Below, piece after piece: positions 55,121 through 63,421 of a DNA stretch of 64,000 nucleotides. The notes beneath the pieces were generated by a model. That model had not been told where the DNA came from. It saw nothing but the letters and a program-made list of their open reading frames with translations, and searched no databases. The stretch covers positions 1 to 64,000 of the forward strand of contig NZ_JOAN01000020.1 of the NCBI RefSeq assembly GCF_000718555.1. Direction: 5' to 3'. The position numbers were made by a program, and so were the translations under genes. Position 1 is the stretch's first letter. The number at the start of each line of letters is the position of its first letter. The DNA comes from Micromonospora chokoriensis (GTDB lineage Bacteria > Actinomycetota > Actinomycetes > Mycobacteriales > Micromonosporaceae).

Positions 55121-55759
55121 TCAGCCGACGAGTCGGCGTTCCCAGGCCCAGGCGGCGATCTCCACCCGGTTACGGGCCTTGAGCTTCATCTGCACGCTCG
55201 CCAGGTGGGTCTTGACGGTGCCGACGGCGATGAAGAGCCCGGCGGCGATCTCGGCGTTGGTCAGGCCCCGGGCGACGAGCTTCACCACGTCGAGTTCCCG
55301 GGGTGACAGGCCACTGTCGTCGCGCGCAGGGGCGGGGGAGCTGAGGTGCTCCAACAGCCGTACCGTGATCGAAGGGCTGATCAGCGCGTCACCGGACACG
55401 GCCGCGCGGACCGCCTCCACCAGCAGGGCCGGGCCGGAGTCCTTGAGCAGGAAGCCGCACGCGCCGTTGGAGAGCGCGGTATGCACGTACTCGTCGAGGT
55501 CGAAGGTCGTCACGACGACCACCCGGATCGGGTCGGCGACGCCCGGTCCGGCGAGCAGCCGCAGTGCCTCCAGACCGTCGAGGCGGGGCATCCGGATGTC
55601 CAGCAGCACCACGTCCGGGCGTAGTCGTCGGGCCAACTCGACGGCGTGCACCCCGTCGGCGGCCTCGCCGACCACCTCCATGTCCGACTGGGCGCCGATG
55701 ATCATGCCGAAGCCGGTCCGGACCATGGCCTGGTCGTCGGCGATCAGCACCCGGATCAC
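55121..55759 (-). CDS. NarL/LuxR-type response regulator
   Basis: 212 residues: a receiver with Asp54 (VVLLDIRMPRLDG), a conserved Lys in CGFLLKDSGP, and a LuxR helix-turn-helix (LSPRELDVVKLVARGLTNAE, IAAGLFIAVGTVKTHLASVQ). The GTG start overlaps the stop of the sensor kinase, showing it is the partner. DesR-like regulators of this sort commonly control adjacent ABC exporters; here one is divergently transcribed. Confidence 0.85.
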   Translation of the reverse strand: MIRVLIADDQAMVRTGFGMIIGAQSDMEVVGEAADGVHAVELARRLRPDVVLLDIRMPRLDGLEALRLLAGPGVADPIRVVVVTTFDLDEYVHTALSNGACGFLLKDSGPALLVEAVRAAVSGDALISPSITVRLLEHLSSPAPARDDSGLSPRELDVVKLVARGLTNAEIAAGLFIAVGTVKTHLASVQMKLKARNRVEIAAWAWERRLVG

Positions 55760-56949
55760 CGCGCCACCGCCAGGTGCAGCGGGAACGCCGCGTCGAGCAC
55801 CCAGCCGCCGGCGACGCCGGGCCCGGCGGTGATCGTGCCGCCCAGGGCACGTACCCGCTCGGTGAGGCCGATCAGGCCGAAGCCGTGCCCCCGAGCCGGC
55901 GCGGTGCGCGGCGACGCGCCGTCGTCGGCCACCCGGACCAACAGCCAGTCGGGGGTACGCCGCACAGCGACCTGCACGGACCGCGCGTCCGGCGCGTGCT
56001 GGCGGGTGTTGGTCAGCCCCTCCATCACCACCCGGTACGCCGACGTCGAGACCTCCACCGGCAGCCCGCCCAGGTCGCCGTCGACGTGCAGTCGTGCCGG
56101 CGCGCTCGCCGCGCCGTTGAACCCCGCCAGCAGCGGCTCCAGCTCGGTCACGCCGGCCAGTGGGGCCAGCGGGGCGTCCGGTGGCGCGTCCGGGTTGCGC
56201 AGGATCCCGACCATCCGCCGCATCGAGGCCATCGTCTCCGCGCCGGCCCGCTCGATCTGCTCCAGGGCGACGATCACCCGCTGTGGGTCCTGCTCGGCGA
56301 CGAACCGGGCGCCCTGCGCCTGCACCACGATGCCGGTGACGTGGTGGGCGATGAAGTCGTGCAGGTCGCGGGCAAACTCGGTGCGTTGCTCGGCCCGCAC
56401 CAGCGCGATGGCCCGCTCTCGGCCGGCGGCCATGACCCGCAGGTAGAGGCCCACCCCGGCGGCGCCAGCCGCGGCGATCACCTGGAGCAGACCGAAGATC
56501 ACCAGCAGGTTCTCGGTGCCGGCGCGCAGCGGCAACGCGGCGACGGCGAGCCCGGCGGCCACCGCCGCCCACGGGGCGAGCCGGGGCGTGCCCCAGCGGG
56601 CCACCACGAAGACCACCCCGATCAGCCCGGCCGACTCGGCGAGCCCCCAGCTGCCGCCGATCAGGTAGTGGCCGTCGGAGAGGACCAGGATCGCCGCGGT
56701 CACCGCCAGTGAGGCGCAGGCGAGCACCAGCGCGGCCAGCGGCAGTAGCCGCGAACCCAGCCGGTGCGCCGGCAGCCAGAGTGGCACGGTGGCCACCGCC
56801 AGCCCCATCCGCACCAACAGCAGCAGCAGACCTGCCATGCTCTCCGGCGCGCCGCGCCGCAGGTCGAAGAGGGTGAGCAGCCCCATGGCCACCAGTCCGG
56901 CGGCCTGGGCCAGGCGTACCCACCATCGTCGAAGATCCGGCGTGCTCAT
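55756..56949 (-). CDS. DesK-like sensor histidine kinase
   Basis: 397 residues. Four or more membrane segments in the first 170 residues, then a HisKA_3 helix with phosphorylated His197 (FARDLHDFIAHHVTGI) and a compact HATPase domain (EGLTNTRQHAPDA, VADDGAS, GFGLIGLTERVRALGG). The four-to-six-segment membrane sensor with almost no outside loop suggests sensing of membrane or lipid-associated compounds. The ATG is 147 bases from the divergent ABC transporter ATPase gene. Confidence 0.85.
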   Translation of the reverse strand: MSTPDLRRWWVRLAQAAGLVAMGLLTLFDLRRGAPESMAGLLLLLVRMGLAVATVPLWLPAHRLGSRLLPLAALVLACASLAVTAAILVLSDGHYLIGGSWGLAESAGLIGVVFVVARWGTPRLAPWAAVAAGLAVAALPLRAGTENLLVIFGLLQVIAAAGAAGVGLYLRVMAAGRERAIALVRAEQRTEFARDLHDFIAHHVTGIVVQAQGARFVAEQDPQRVIVALEQIERAGAETMASMRRMVGILRNPDAPPDAPLAPLAGVTELEPLLAGFNGAASAPARLHVDGDLGGLPVEVSTSAYRVVMEGLTNTRQHAPDARSVQVAVRRTPDWLLVRVADDGASPRTAPARGHGFGLIGLTERVRALGGTITAGPGVAGGWVLDAAFPLHLAVAR

Positions 56950-57095
56950 GGTGACCCAGCGTAGCCAGCCGGGCGGAGCTGCCGGATCGGCCAAAAGGCA
57001 GACCCGGTGGCGGCGATACCCGGCCCCGGACCGATGCGCCCACCCGCCGGTGCCGGCGACGCTTTCCGGGTCACCACGCAGCCACTGGAGGAACG

Positions 57096-57854
57096 ATGAC
57101 AACCCACGCCCCGCCGCAGACCAGCCACGCCGCGGTCGCCGCGGTCGACCTGGTGAAGGTGTACGGCAGCGGCGACACCGCCGTCCGTGCCCTGGACGGG
57201 GTCTCGGTCGGCTTCGGCCGGGCCGAGTTCACCGCGATCATGGGCTCGTCCGGGTCCGGCAAGTCGACCCTGATGCACTGCCTCGCCGGCCTCGACACGG
57301 CCACCTCCGGTCGCGTCCTGCTCGGCGGCACCGAGCTGACCGGCCAGTCGGACCGGACCCTGACCCGGGTACGCCGCGAGCGGGTCGGGTTCGTCTTCCA
57401 GTCCTTCAACCTGCTGCCGCAGCTCACCGCCGCGCAGAACATCACCCTGCCGCTGGACCTCGCGGGCCGGCAGCCCGACGCGGAGCTCCTCGCGCACCTG
57501 GTGCGGGTGCTGGGCCTCGCTGACCGCCTGAACCACCGGCCCAGCGAGCTGTCCGGGGGCCAGCAGCAGCGGGTGGCGCTGGCCCGGGCCCTGGTGGCGC
57601 GGCCCGAGGTGGTCTTCGCCGACGAGCCGACCGGCAACCTCGACTCGCGCTCCGGCGCGGAGGTGCTCACCATCCTGCGCGACTCGGTACGCGACCTCGG
57701 CCAGACCGTCGTCATGGTCACCCACGACCCGATCGCCGCCGCGTACGCCGACCGGGTGGTGCTGCTCGCCGACGGGCGGCTGGCCGGCGAGATCGACAAG
57801 CCGGACCAGGTGTCGGTCACCGACGCCCTGCGTGATCTGGCGGCCCGCGCATGA
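57096..57854 (+). CDS. MacB/LolD-type ABC transporter ATPase
   Basis: 252 residues. Walker A GSSGSGKST (50-58), Q-loop FVFQSFNLLPQLTAAQN, signature LSGGQQQR, Walker B VVFADEPTGNLDSR and H-loop MVTHDP, all of the MacB/LolD/FtsE-like family that works with FtsX-type permeases. It is divergent from the DesK-like kinase, and its stop overlaps the permease ATG. Likely role: mechanotransmission export of a peptide, antibiotic or lipoprotein. Confidence 0.88.
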   Translation: MTTHAPPQTSHAAVAAVDLVKVYGSGDTAVRALDGVSVGFGRAEFTAIMGSSGSGKSTLMHCLAGLDTATSGRVLLGGTELTGQSDRTLTRVRRERVGFVFQSFNLLPQLTAAQNITLPLDLAGRQPDAELLAHLVRVLGLADRLNHRPSELSGGQQQRVALARALVARPEVVFADEPTGNLDSRSGAEVLTILRDSVRDLGQTVVMVTHDPIAAAYADRVVLLADGRLAGEIDKPDQVSVTDALRDLAARA

Positions 57855-60382
57855 GGGCGACCGTGCTGCGTACCCAGACGGCCGCCGCGGCCCGACGGCC
57901 CGGTCGGCTGATCCTGACCGGCCTGGCGATCCTGGTCGCGTCCTTCGTCGTCTTCGGCACCGTGCTGGTGCAGCAGATCACCGAGCAGACCGTGCGGGAC
58001 AACCTCAGCGGCACCCCGGCCGTCACCGATCTGGTGATCGGCAGCGTCGACGTGCCGCCGCCCACCGTGACGGACGTGCAGCAGATCCGGGCCGTGCCCG
58101 GTGTCGCCGAGGCGGTGGCCCGGGTCTCGACCGGGGTCTCGATCGGCGAGGGGTACCTCAACCTCCAGGCCGATCCGGGCACCGGCCCGCTGACCACGGT
58201 CCGGCTGATCGAGGGCAGCTACCCGGACCAGCCCGGCCAGATCGCGATCACCCCGCGCACCGCCGAGCGGCTCGGGCTCTCGGTCGGCACCACCACCAGC
58301 GGTACCGGCGGTGAACTCACCACGCCCGCCCCACTCACGGTGACCGGCGTGGTGGAGGCCGGCGCCGACGCCGGCTACGACGCGTACGCCCCGGAAAGCG
58401 CCGTGATCGCCTGGGCGCACCTGACCGCCGTGGAGCGTGTCGACGTGCGGGTGGCTCCCGGCACGTCGGCGGATGTCGTCCGACAGCGGATGTCCACGGC
58501 GGTCGCCGGCCAGCCGATCCGCTCCGGGGCCGAGGTGCGCGAGGCGGAAGCCAACGCGGCGGCCGAGCAGGTCGGGAGACTCTTCATCCTGGTCGGCATG
58601 TTCGTCTCCATCGCGGTCGTCGCGGCCGCGCTGGTGGTCACCTCGACGTTCCGCATCGTCTTCGCCCAGCGGATGCGGCAGCTCGCGCTGCTGCGCGCGG
58701 TCGGCGCGGGTCGGGGCACCCTGGTGGGGGCCCTGATCGCCGAGGGAGCCCTGACCGGGCTGGTCGCCGGCGTCGTCGGGGTCGCCAGCGCCCTCACCCT
58801 CGGCTACACGCTGCCGGCGATCCTTCGCGCCACCGGCCATTCGGTCTCCTCGCCGGGTCTGCCATTGGCGGCGGCGGTCGCGGTGGTGATCGGCGCCGTA
58901 GTGATCACCGTGCTGGCCGTGCTGGCGCCGGCGCTCTCGGCCGCCCGGGTCTCCCCGCTGGAGGCGCTGCGGGCGGCGAGTACCACCGCCTCTCGGCGCG
59001 GTATCGGGGTGCTGCGTCTGGTGTTCGGCCTGCTCCTGGCCGTCGGCGCGGTCCTGGCCGCGGTCGCGACGATCAGCAAACTGCCGAAGCCGGAACAGTC
59101 GATGTACGACCCGACAGTGCCGCTGTTCCTGCTTGTCGGGTCCGGTGCGCTGGCGTTCTTCGCGCTGGTGGCCCTCGGTCCGCTGCTGGTGCGTCCGGTG
59201 CTGGCCGTGGTGGGTTGGCCGCTGCGCCAGCTCGGCCCGCTCGGGAAAATGTCGGTCGGCGGGATCGGCGGGGTGCCGCGTCGGGCGGCTGCGGTCTCCG
59301 TGGTGGTCGCGCTGGGCGTGACCCTGATCTCCGGGGTGGTCATCGGCGGCGCGTCGTTGCAGATCCTCGCTGACCGCGAGATGGCGCTCTCGGCCCCGAC
59401 CGACTTCGAGGTCACCAGCAACGGTGGAACGCTGCCGCCGGCCGTCGTGACCCGGGCCGAGGCGGCCCACGGCGCGCTGGCCCGGGTAGTGCCGTACCGG
59501 AGGGTCGCCGAGGCCGTGCTGCTGCGCGGCGCCGACAAGCTCGGCGACGTCGAGTCCGGTTATCCGACAAGCGACCTGGACCTGGCGGCGTTGCCGAGCA
59601 CCGGTGACCTGGACGTGGCCCAGGGCACTCTGGCCGATCGCGGCCCCGGCCGGATCGTGCTCAACAGTTGTGTCGCCCGGGACACGGGTCTGCGGGCCGG
59701 CGACACCGTCACGCTCGCCGTCGACACCCGCAGGGTCGACGTGCGGGTGGCCGCGGTACTGCCCGGCGACGGGCCGCTGCACGCGGGCATCCTCAGCGAT
59801 CCGGCCGACCTGGACCGGCTCGGCGTGCCGGCCGCGTACACCGGTCTGTTGGCCGATGCGGCCGGCTCCGGCGAGGACGGTCGCACCGCCGGCGTGCGGG
59901 CGCTGCGGCAGGCGATCGGGGGCAGCGACGGGGTGGGCCTCGCGGTGCTCGCCGACGAGCGGGACCGCAACGACTCGTTGGTGCGCACCCTGGTCTGGAT
60001 CGTGGTCGGCCTGGTCAGCCTGACCGTGCTGATCGCGGTCGTCGGCGTGGGCTCCACGACCGCGCTCTCGGTGGTCGAGCGGGTACGCGAGTCCGGGTTG
60101 CTCCGGGCGATCGGGCTGTCCCGGACCGGCCTGCGCACCATGCTGACCGTCGAGTCCGGCCTGTACGGGTTGATCGGCGCGACCATCGGCCTGGTGCTGG
60201 GCATCCCGTACGCCTGGTTGGCGGTCCAGGCCCTCGGGATCGAGGCGCCGCTGATCGCGCCGCTGCTGCCGCTGGCCGGGCTCTTCGTGGCGCTGGTCGT
60301 GCTGACCGCGCTGGCCGGGGTGCTGCCGGCCCGCCGGGCGTCGCGGGTCAGCCCGGTGGTGGCACTGGGGGCCGACGGTTGA
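57851..60382 (+). CDS. FtsX/MacB-family ABC permease with two FtsX domains
   Basis: 843 residues with ten or so hydrophobic segments: an N-terminal segment, a large extracytoplasmic MacB-like domain (about 60-240), an FtsX core of three segments (RMRQLALLRAVGAGRGTLVG), further central segments, a second extracytoplasmic domain (about 500-690) and a terminal FtsX core (VRESGLLRAIGLSRTGLRTM ... VLPARRASRVSPVVAL). This long 3+1 type permease, with its partner ATPase, forms a mechanotransmission exporter whose expression is probably set by the divergent two-component system. A hairpin follows. Confidence 0.87.
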   Translation: MRATVLRTQTAAAARRPGRLILTGLAILVASFVVFGTVLVQQITEQTVRDNLSGTPAVTDLVIGSVDVPPPTVTDVQQIRAVPGVAEAVARVSTGVSIGEGYLNLQADPGTGPLTTVRLIEGSYPDQPGQIAITPRTAERLGLSVGTTTSGTGGELTTPAPLTVTGVVEAGADAGYDAYAPESAVIAWAHLTAVERVDVRVAPGTSADVVRQRMSTAVAGQPIRSGAEVREAEANAAAEQVGRLFILVGMFVSIAVVAAALVVTSTFRIVFAQRMRQLALLRAVGAGRGTLVGALIAEGALTGLVAGVVGVASALTLGYTLPAILRATGHSVSSPGLPLAAAVAVVIGAVVITVLAVLAPALSAARVSPLEALRAASTTASRRGIGVLRLVFGLLLAVGAVLAAVATISKLPKPEQSMYDPTVPLFLLVGSGALAFFALVALGPLLVRPVLAVVGWPLRQLGPLGKMSVGGIGGVPRRAAAVSVVVALGVTLISGVVIGGASLQILADREMALSAPTDFEVTSNGGTLPPAVVTRAEAAHGALARVVPYRRVAEAVLLRGADKLGDVESGYPTSDLDLAALPSTGDLDVAQGTLADRGPGRIVLNSCVARDTGLRAGDTVTLAVDTRRVDVRVAAVLPGDGPLHAGILSDPADLDRLGVPAAYTGLLADAAGSGEDGRTAGVRALRQAIGGSDGVGLAVLADERDRNDSLVRTLVWIVVGLVSLTVLIAVVGVGSTTALSVVERVRESGLLRAIGLSRTGLRTMLTVESGLYGLIGATIGLVLGIPYAWLAVQALGIEAPLIAPLLPLAGLFVALVVLTALAGVLPARRASRVSPVVALGADG

Positions 60383-60387
60383 GCACC

Positions 60388-60427
60388 GCCGTGGGTCGGC
60401 GTCGAGTCCTCGACGTCGACCCACGGC
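60388..60427. terminator. Bidirectional hairpin terminator
   Basis: 17-base arms (60388-60404 and 60411-60427) pair with one mismatch around a 6-base loop, between the convergent permease and lyase genes. Confidence 0.75.
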
Positions 60428-60434
60428 GGCCTGG

Positions 60435-62048
60435 TCAGTTGGGGTTGTTGGCGTGGGTAAGCGTCTCCCAGGCGACGAAGAGGTTGTTGCTGCCGGCCGG
60501 ACGTTGTTGCAGCGTGAGGGTCTGCGTATTGGTCATGACGTTGCCCAACCGGGTGCTCATCGCGTTGAAGCCGACCTCGGTGATCGGGCCGAGGCCCCGG
60601 GTGAGGCTGCCGCCGCAGAGCCAGGAGGGCGGCGCTTCGCCGAGCTGGTAGCGCGAGTGGAAGCCGAGCGCCTGCCGCAGCCGCTCACCCACCTGTGGGT
60701 ACAGGTCCCGTCCCTGGATCCGGGAGGTCTCCGCGACGTGCGAGATGGCGGAGATCCCGTACCCGGTGTGGACGAAGTCGCGGCAGGTCTCCTGGGCGAG
60801 ACCGGCGACGAAGGTGGACTGACCCTGCCAGTAGCCGATGATCTCGGCACTGGTGTCCAGGCCGCTGCCGGGCATCGTGTACGGCAGTGCGCCATCGCTG
60901 GGCAGGTAGACGAAGGCCCGGGTGCGGTTGAGGAAGCGGCTGACCGCCGCGTCGTAGGCGGACCGGTCCTCCAGGAAGACCGAGATGCCGACCGCCGCCT
61001 CCATCATGGTCAGTTCCCAGTTGCCGTTGCTGTTCGAGCCGTTACGCACCATCGGCAGGTAGACGTTGCGCAGCATGGTGGCGAAGCGGTTGGCGTTGGG
61101 CCAACTCGTGTACGTGTACTTGATGATCTCGGCGGCCCGGGGCCAGACCGAGGCCGCCCAGCCGGTCTGCAGCGGGGCGTTGCTGCCGGTGTGCGCGGTG
61201 ATCGTGGCCGACCACGCGTCCATGATCTGGATCGACTTCTGCGCGTACCGGGCATCCCCGGTGAAGTACCAGGCGAGCGCGTCGGTGTACGCGGCGATCG
61301 CGTCCTCCCGCTCGTCGGTGCAGCCGTTGTTGGGGTTGGAGTATGAGCCGCACTCGACCACCGATCGGGGCGCCGGAGTGCGCGACAGGGAGGCGTACCG
61401 GCTGCTCATCATCTGGTTGTACGCCGCCGCCCACGGCTGCGCGCCGGCTTGCACCCGGCCGCGGACGAAGTCGAGCTGACCACGGCTGACCAGCACGCCG
61501 GGGTGGACGAAGCCGCCCGACGGCGGTGGGGTGGTGCCGCCGCCGGTGGGCAGCGTCCACGTCTGGTTGGCGGTGCCGGTGCAGCTCCAGATCTGCAGCG
61601 GGGTGCCGTCTGCCGAGCTGGGGCCGGTCGCGTCGAGGCACTTGCCGGAGGCCGGGTTGACCAGTTGCCCGGCGCTGGGTGACCACTGCTGCGCCCCGGT
61701 GCCGTTGCAGTCGTAGATCTGCACCCGGGCGCCGTTGGCGGTGCTGGCGGCGGCGATGTCGAGGCATTTGCCCAGCGCCCGGATCGTGCCGTCGTCGGCC
61801 ACCGTCCACTGTTGCGCGTTCGATCCGTTGCAGGTGTAGAGCTGGACCGGCGTGCTGTTGGCGGTGCTGGCGGCGGCCACGTCGACGCACTTGCCGCCGT
61901 AGCCGGTGATGGCGCCGGTCGCGGCCGCCGTCGCGGGCGAGGCGCCGACGACCAGGCCGATCGGTACGGCGAGCAGCGCCGCGGCGAGTGCGGAGGTCAA
62001 TCTGATGCGGGGACGGCGGGGTCTGGGCCCGGCCACTCGTCGCGCCAT
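60435..62048 (-). CDS. Secreted alginate-lyase-family protein with ricin-type lectin domain
   Basis: 537 residues: a signal peptide (to about residue 41), then a beta-trefoil ricin-B lectin (about 42-165) with three sub-repeats GKCVDVAAASTAN / GKCLDIAAASTAN / GKCLDATGPSSAD and the matching NAQQW, GAQQW, NQTW motifs. A linker follows, then an all-alpha (alpha/alpha toroid) catalytic domain of the alginate_lyase family (FVHPGVLVSRGQLDFVRGRV, WAASVWPRAAEIIKYTY, NGNWELTMMEAAVGISVFLED). Such domains cleave uronic-acid polysaccharides; the exact substrate is open. AAGGACC lies upstream of the ATG. The 46-base leader begins near a palindromic operator. Confidence 0.8.
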   Translation of the reverse strand: MARRVAGPRPRRPRIRLTSALAAALLAVPIGLVVGASPATAAATGAITGYGGKCVDVAAASTANSTPVQLYTCNGSNAQQWTVADDGTIRALGKCLDIAAASTANGARVQIYDCNGTGAQQWSPSAGQLVNPASGKCLDATGPSSADGTPLQIWSCTGTANQTWTLPTGGGTTPPPSGGFVHPGVLVSRGQLDFVRGRVQAGAQPWAAAYNQMMSSRYASLSRTPAPRSVVECGSYSNPNNGCTDEREDAIAAYTDALAWYFTGDARYAQKSIQIMDAWSATITAHTGSNAPLQTGWAASVWPRAAEIIKYTYTSWPNANRFATMLRNVYLPMVRNGSNSNGNWELTMMEAAVGISVFLEDRSAYDAAVSRFLNRTRAFVYLPSDGALPYTMPGSGLDTSAEIIGYWQGQSTFVAGLAQETCRDFVHTGYGISAISHVAETSRIQGRDLYPQVGERLRQALGFHSRYQLGEAPPSWLCGGSLTRGLGPITEVGFNAMSTRLGNVMTNTQTLTLQQRPAGSNNLFVAWETLTHANNPN

Positions 62049-62072
62049 GTCGGGGTCCTTCCGGGCGGCGAA

Positions 62073-62120
62073 ACAACTGTAAAGTGTGTTAATCATTACA
62101 GTTGTACGCATCGATATCAA
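62073..62120 (-). promoter_or_regulatory. Lyase gene promoter with a 10-base-arm palindrome
   Basis: On the minus strand: -35 TTGATA (62120-62115), 16-base spacer, -10 TAATGA (62098-62093). A perfect inverted repeat ACAACTGTAA-N13-TTACAGTTGT (62073-62082 and 62096-62105) covers the -10 and the expected start of transcription. The region is A/T-rich compared with the surroundings. Confidence 0.6.
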
Positions 62121-62142
62121 TGTCTTCGTCGCCCGGATGCCG

Positions 62143-62565
62143 TTACGGGTGCATGGACGCGCCCTTGAGCACCTTGTCCACCACGTTGCGCGGCGCGTGC
62201 AGCGCCAGGCCCACCAGGTCGAGCTTCTCCCGCCCGACCGCCTCGACGGCGGCGCGGTTGTCCCGGTCGTTGCCGGTGGCGAACAGCTCGGACGTGAAGA
62301 CCGCCAGCCGCAGACCGCGGGCGAGGGCACGCGAGTGCGCGCCGACCAGCGCCGCCCGGTCCCCGGCGAAGACCAGTACCGGCTGGCCGAACATCGGCAG
62401 GTAGCGGGTGCCGTCCGCGTCGCGGTACTCCTCGCCGAGCAACTCCGGCAGCGCGTTGGCGATGCCGCTGATGAGAAAGGCGGTGGCGTTCAGCCGCTGC
62501 CAGCTCGCCAGGTCGTTGCGGAGCAGCACGGCGATCTTGGTGGGAAATCGGATCGGTTCGGTCAT
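62143..62565 (-). CDS. DUF2000-family protein
   Basis: 140 residues of the DUF2000 alpha/beta fold: KIAVLLRNDLASWQRLNATAFL at the start, YLPMFGQPVLVFAGD in the middle, and LFATGNDRDNRAAVEAVGREKLDLVGLALHAPRN. These single-domain proteins are related to peptidyl-tRNA hydrolase-fold proteins and have no assigned function. The ATG after the divergent spacer is used; 27 further codons in the frame would overlap the AraC leader. It is divergent from an AraC regulator that probably controls it. Confidence 0.75.
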   Translation of the reverse strand: MTEPIRFPTKIAVLLRNDLASWQRLNATAFLISGIANALPELLGEEYRDADGTRYLPMFGQPVLVFAGDRAALVGAHSRALARGLRLAVFTSELFATGNDRDNRAAVEAVGREKLDLVGLALHAPRNVVDKVLKGASMHP

Positions 62566-62614
62566 GGCGTCGAGCCTGCCGCCTCGACGCCGACCGGTCT
62601 TGTACGTTCTTAGC

Positions 62615-63418
62615 GTGGCCACCCGTCCGGCGGGCTCGCACGTCAACGCGTGGCGACCTGCGGTAGCCGGGGTCGCCGAGGTCTTCCACGCCCATTTCGT
62701 CGACCACGCCTACCCCCGGCACATCCACGAGGTGTGGACGCTGTTGATCGTCGACGACGGCGCGGTCCGCTTCGACCTGGACCGGCACCGGCACGGCGCG
62801 CTGCGCACGTCGGTCACCCTGCTGCCGCCGTACGTGCCGCACGACGGGCGCTCCGCCACACCGGCCGGCTTCCGTAAGCGGGTCCTGTACCTCGACACCT
62901 CGGCGCTCGACGCCGAGCTGGTCGGCCGGGCCGTCGATGATCCGGACCTGGCCGATCCGCAGCTTCGGGACCGGATCCACCACCTGCACCAGGTGCTCGC
63001 CGGGCCCGGAGACGAGTTCGAGGCGGAGAGTCGGCTCGCGTTCATCCTGGACCGGCTGCGCCGCCAGCTCCGCCAGCGCCCCCCGGTCAGCGGTCAACCG
63101 GCCGGACGTGGCCTTGCGGTCCGACTACGGGAGCTGCTGGACGCCCGGACCGTCGAGGGCGTCACGCTGGGGGAGGCCGCCGAGCTGCTGCACGCCCACC
63201 CGACCCACCTGGTCCGGACGTTCACCCAGGTGCACGGCGTGCCACCGCACGCGTACCTGACCGGTCGCCGGGTCGAGCTGGCACGTCGCCTGCTCCTCGC
63301 CGGGCAGCGGCCCGCGGAGGCCGCCGTCGCGGCCGGGTTCTTCGACCAGGCGCACCTGAGCCGCCACTTTCGGCGCTACCTGGGCGTCAGCCCGGCCCGC
63401 TTCCCGGCCCGGAGTTGA
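62615..63418 (+). CDS. AraC-family transcriptional regulator
   Basis: 267 residues: an N-terminal AraC-ligand cupin (AHFVDHAYPRHIHEVWTLLI, DLDRHRHGALRTSVTLLPP) and a C-terminal double helix-turn-helix (VTLGEAAELLHAHPTHLVRT, FTQVHGVPPHAYLTGRRVEL, AEAAVAAGFFDQAHLSRHFR). The GTG start lies 7 bases after TACGTT, hinting at a leaderless message. The 49-base space to the divergent DUF2000 gene is small, so both promoters overlap and are likely co-regulated. Convergent with the MmyB-type gene (stops 3 bases apart). Confidence 0.8.
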   Translation: MATRPAGSHVNAWRPAVAGVAEVFHAHFVDHAYPRHIHEVWTLLIVDDGAVRFDLDRHRHGALRTSVTLLPPYVPHDGRSATPAGFRKRVLYLDTSALDAELVGRAVDDPDLADPQLRDRIHHLHQVLAGPGDEFEAESRLAFILDRLRRQLRQRPPVSGQPAGRGLAVRLRELLDARTVEGVTLGEAAELLHAHPTHLVRTFTQVHGVPPHAYLTGRRVELARRLLLAGQRPAEAAVAAGFFDQAHLSRHFRRYLGVSPARFPARS

Positions 63419-63421
63419 TCG

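Noticed and set aside
57071..60424. A 1,117-codon minus-strand frame across the ABC transporter
   Set aside because: Low-complexity His/Asp/Gly/Gln-rich translation with no motif; it runs through the terminator and overlaps genuine FtsX and ATPase frames.
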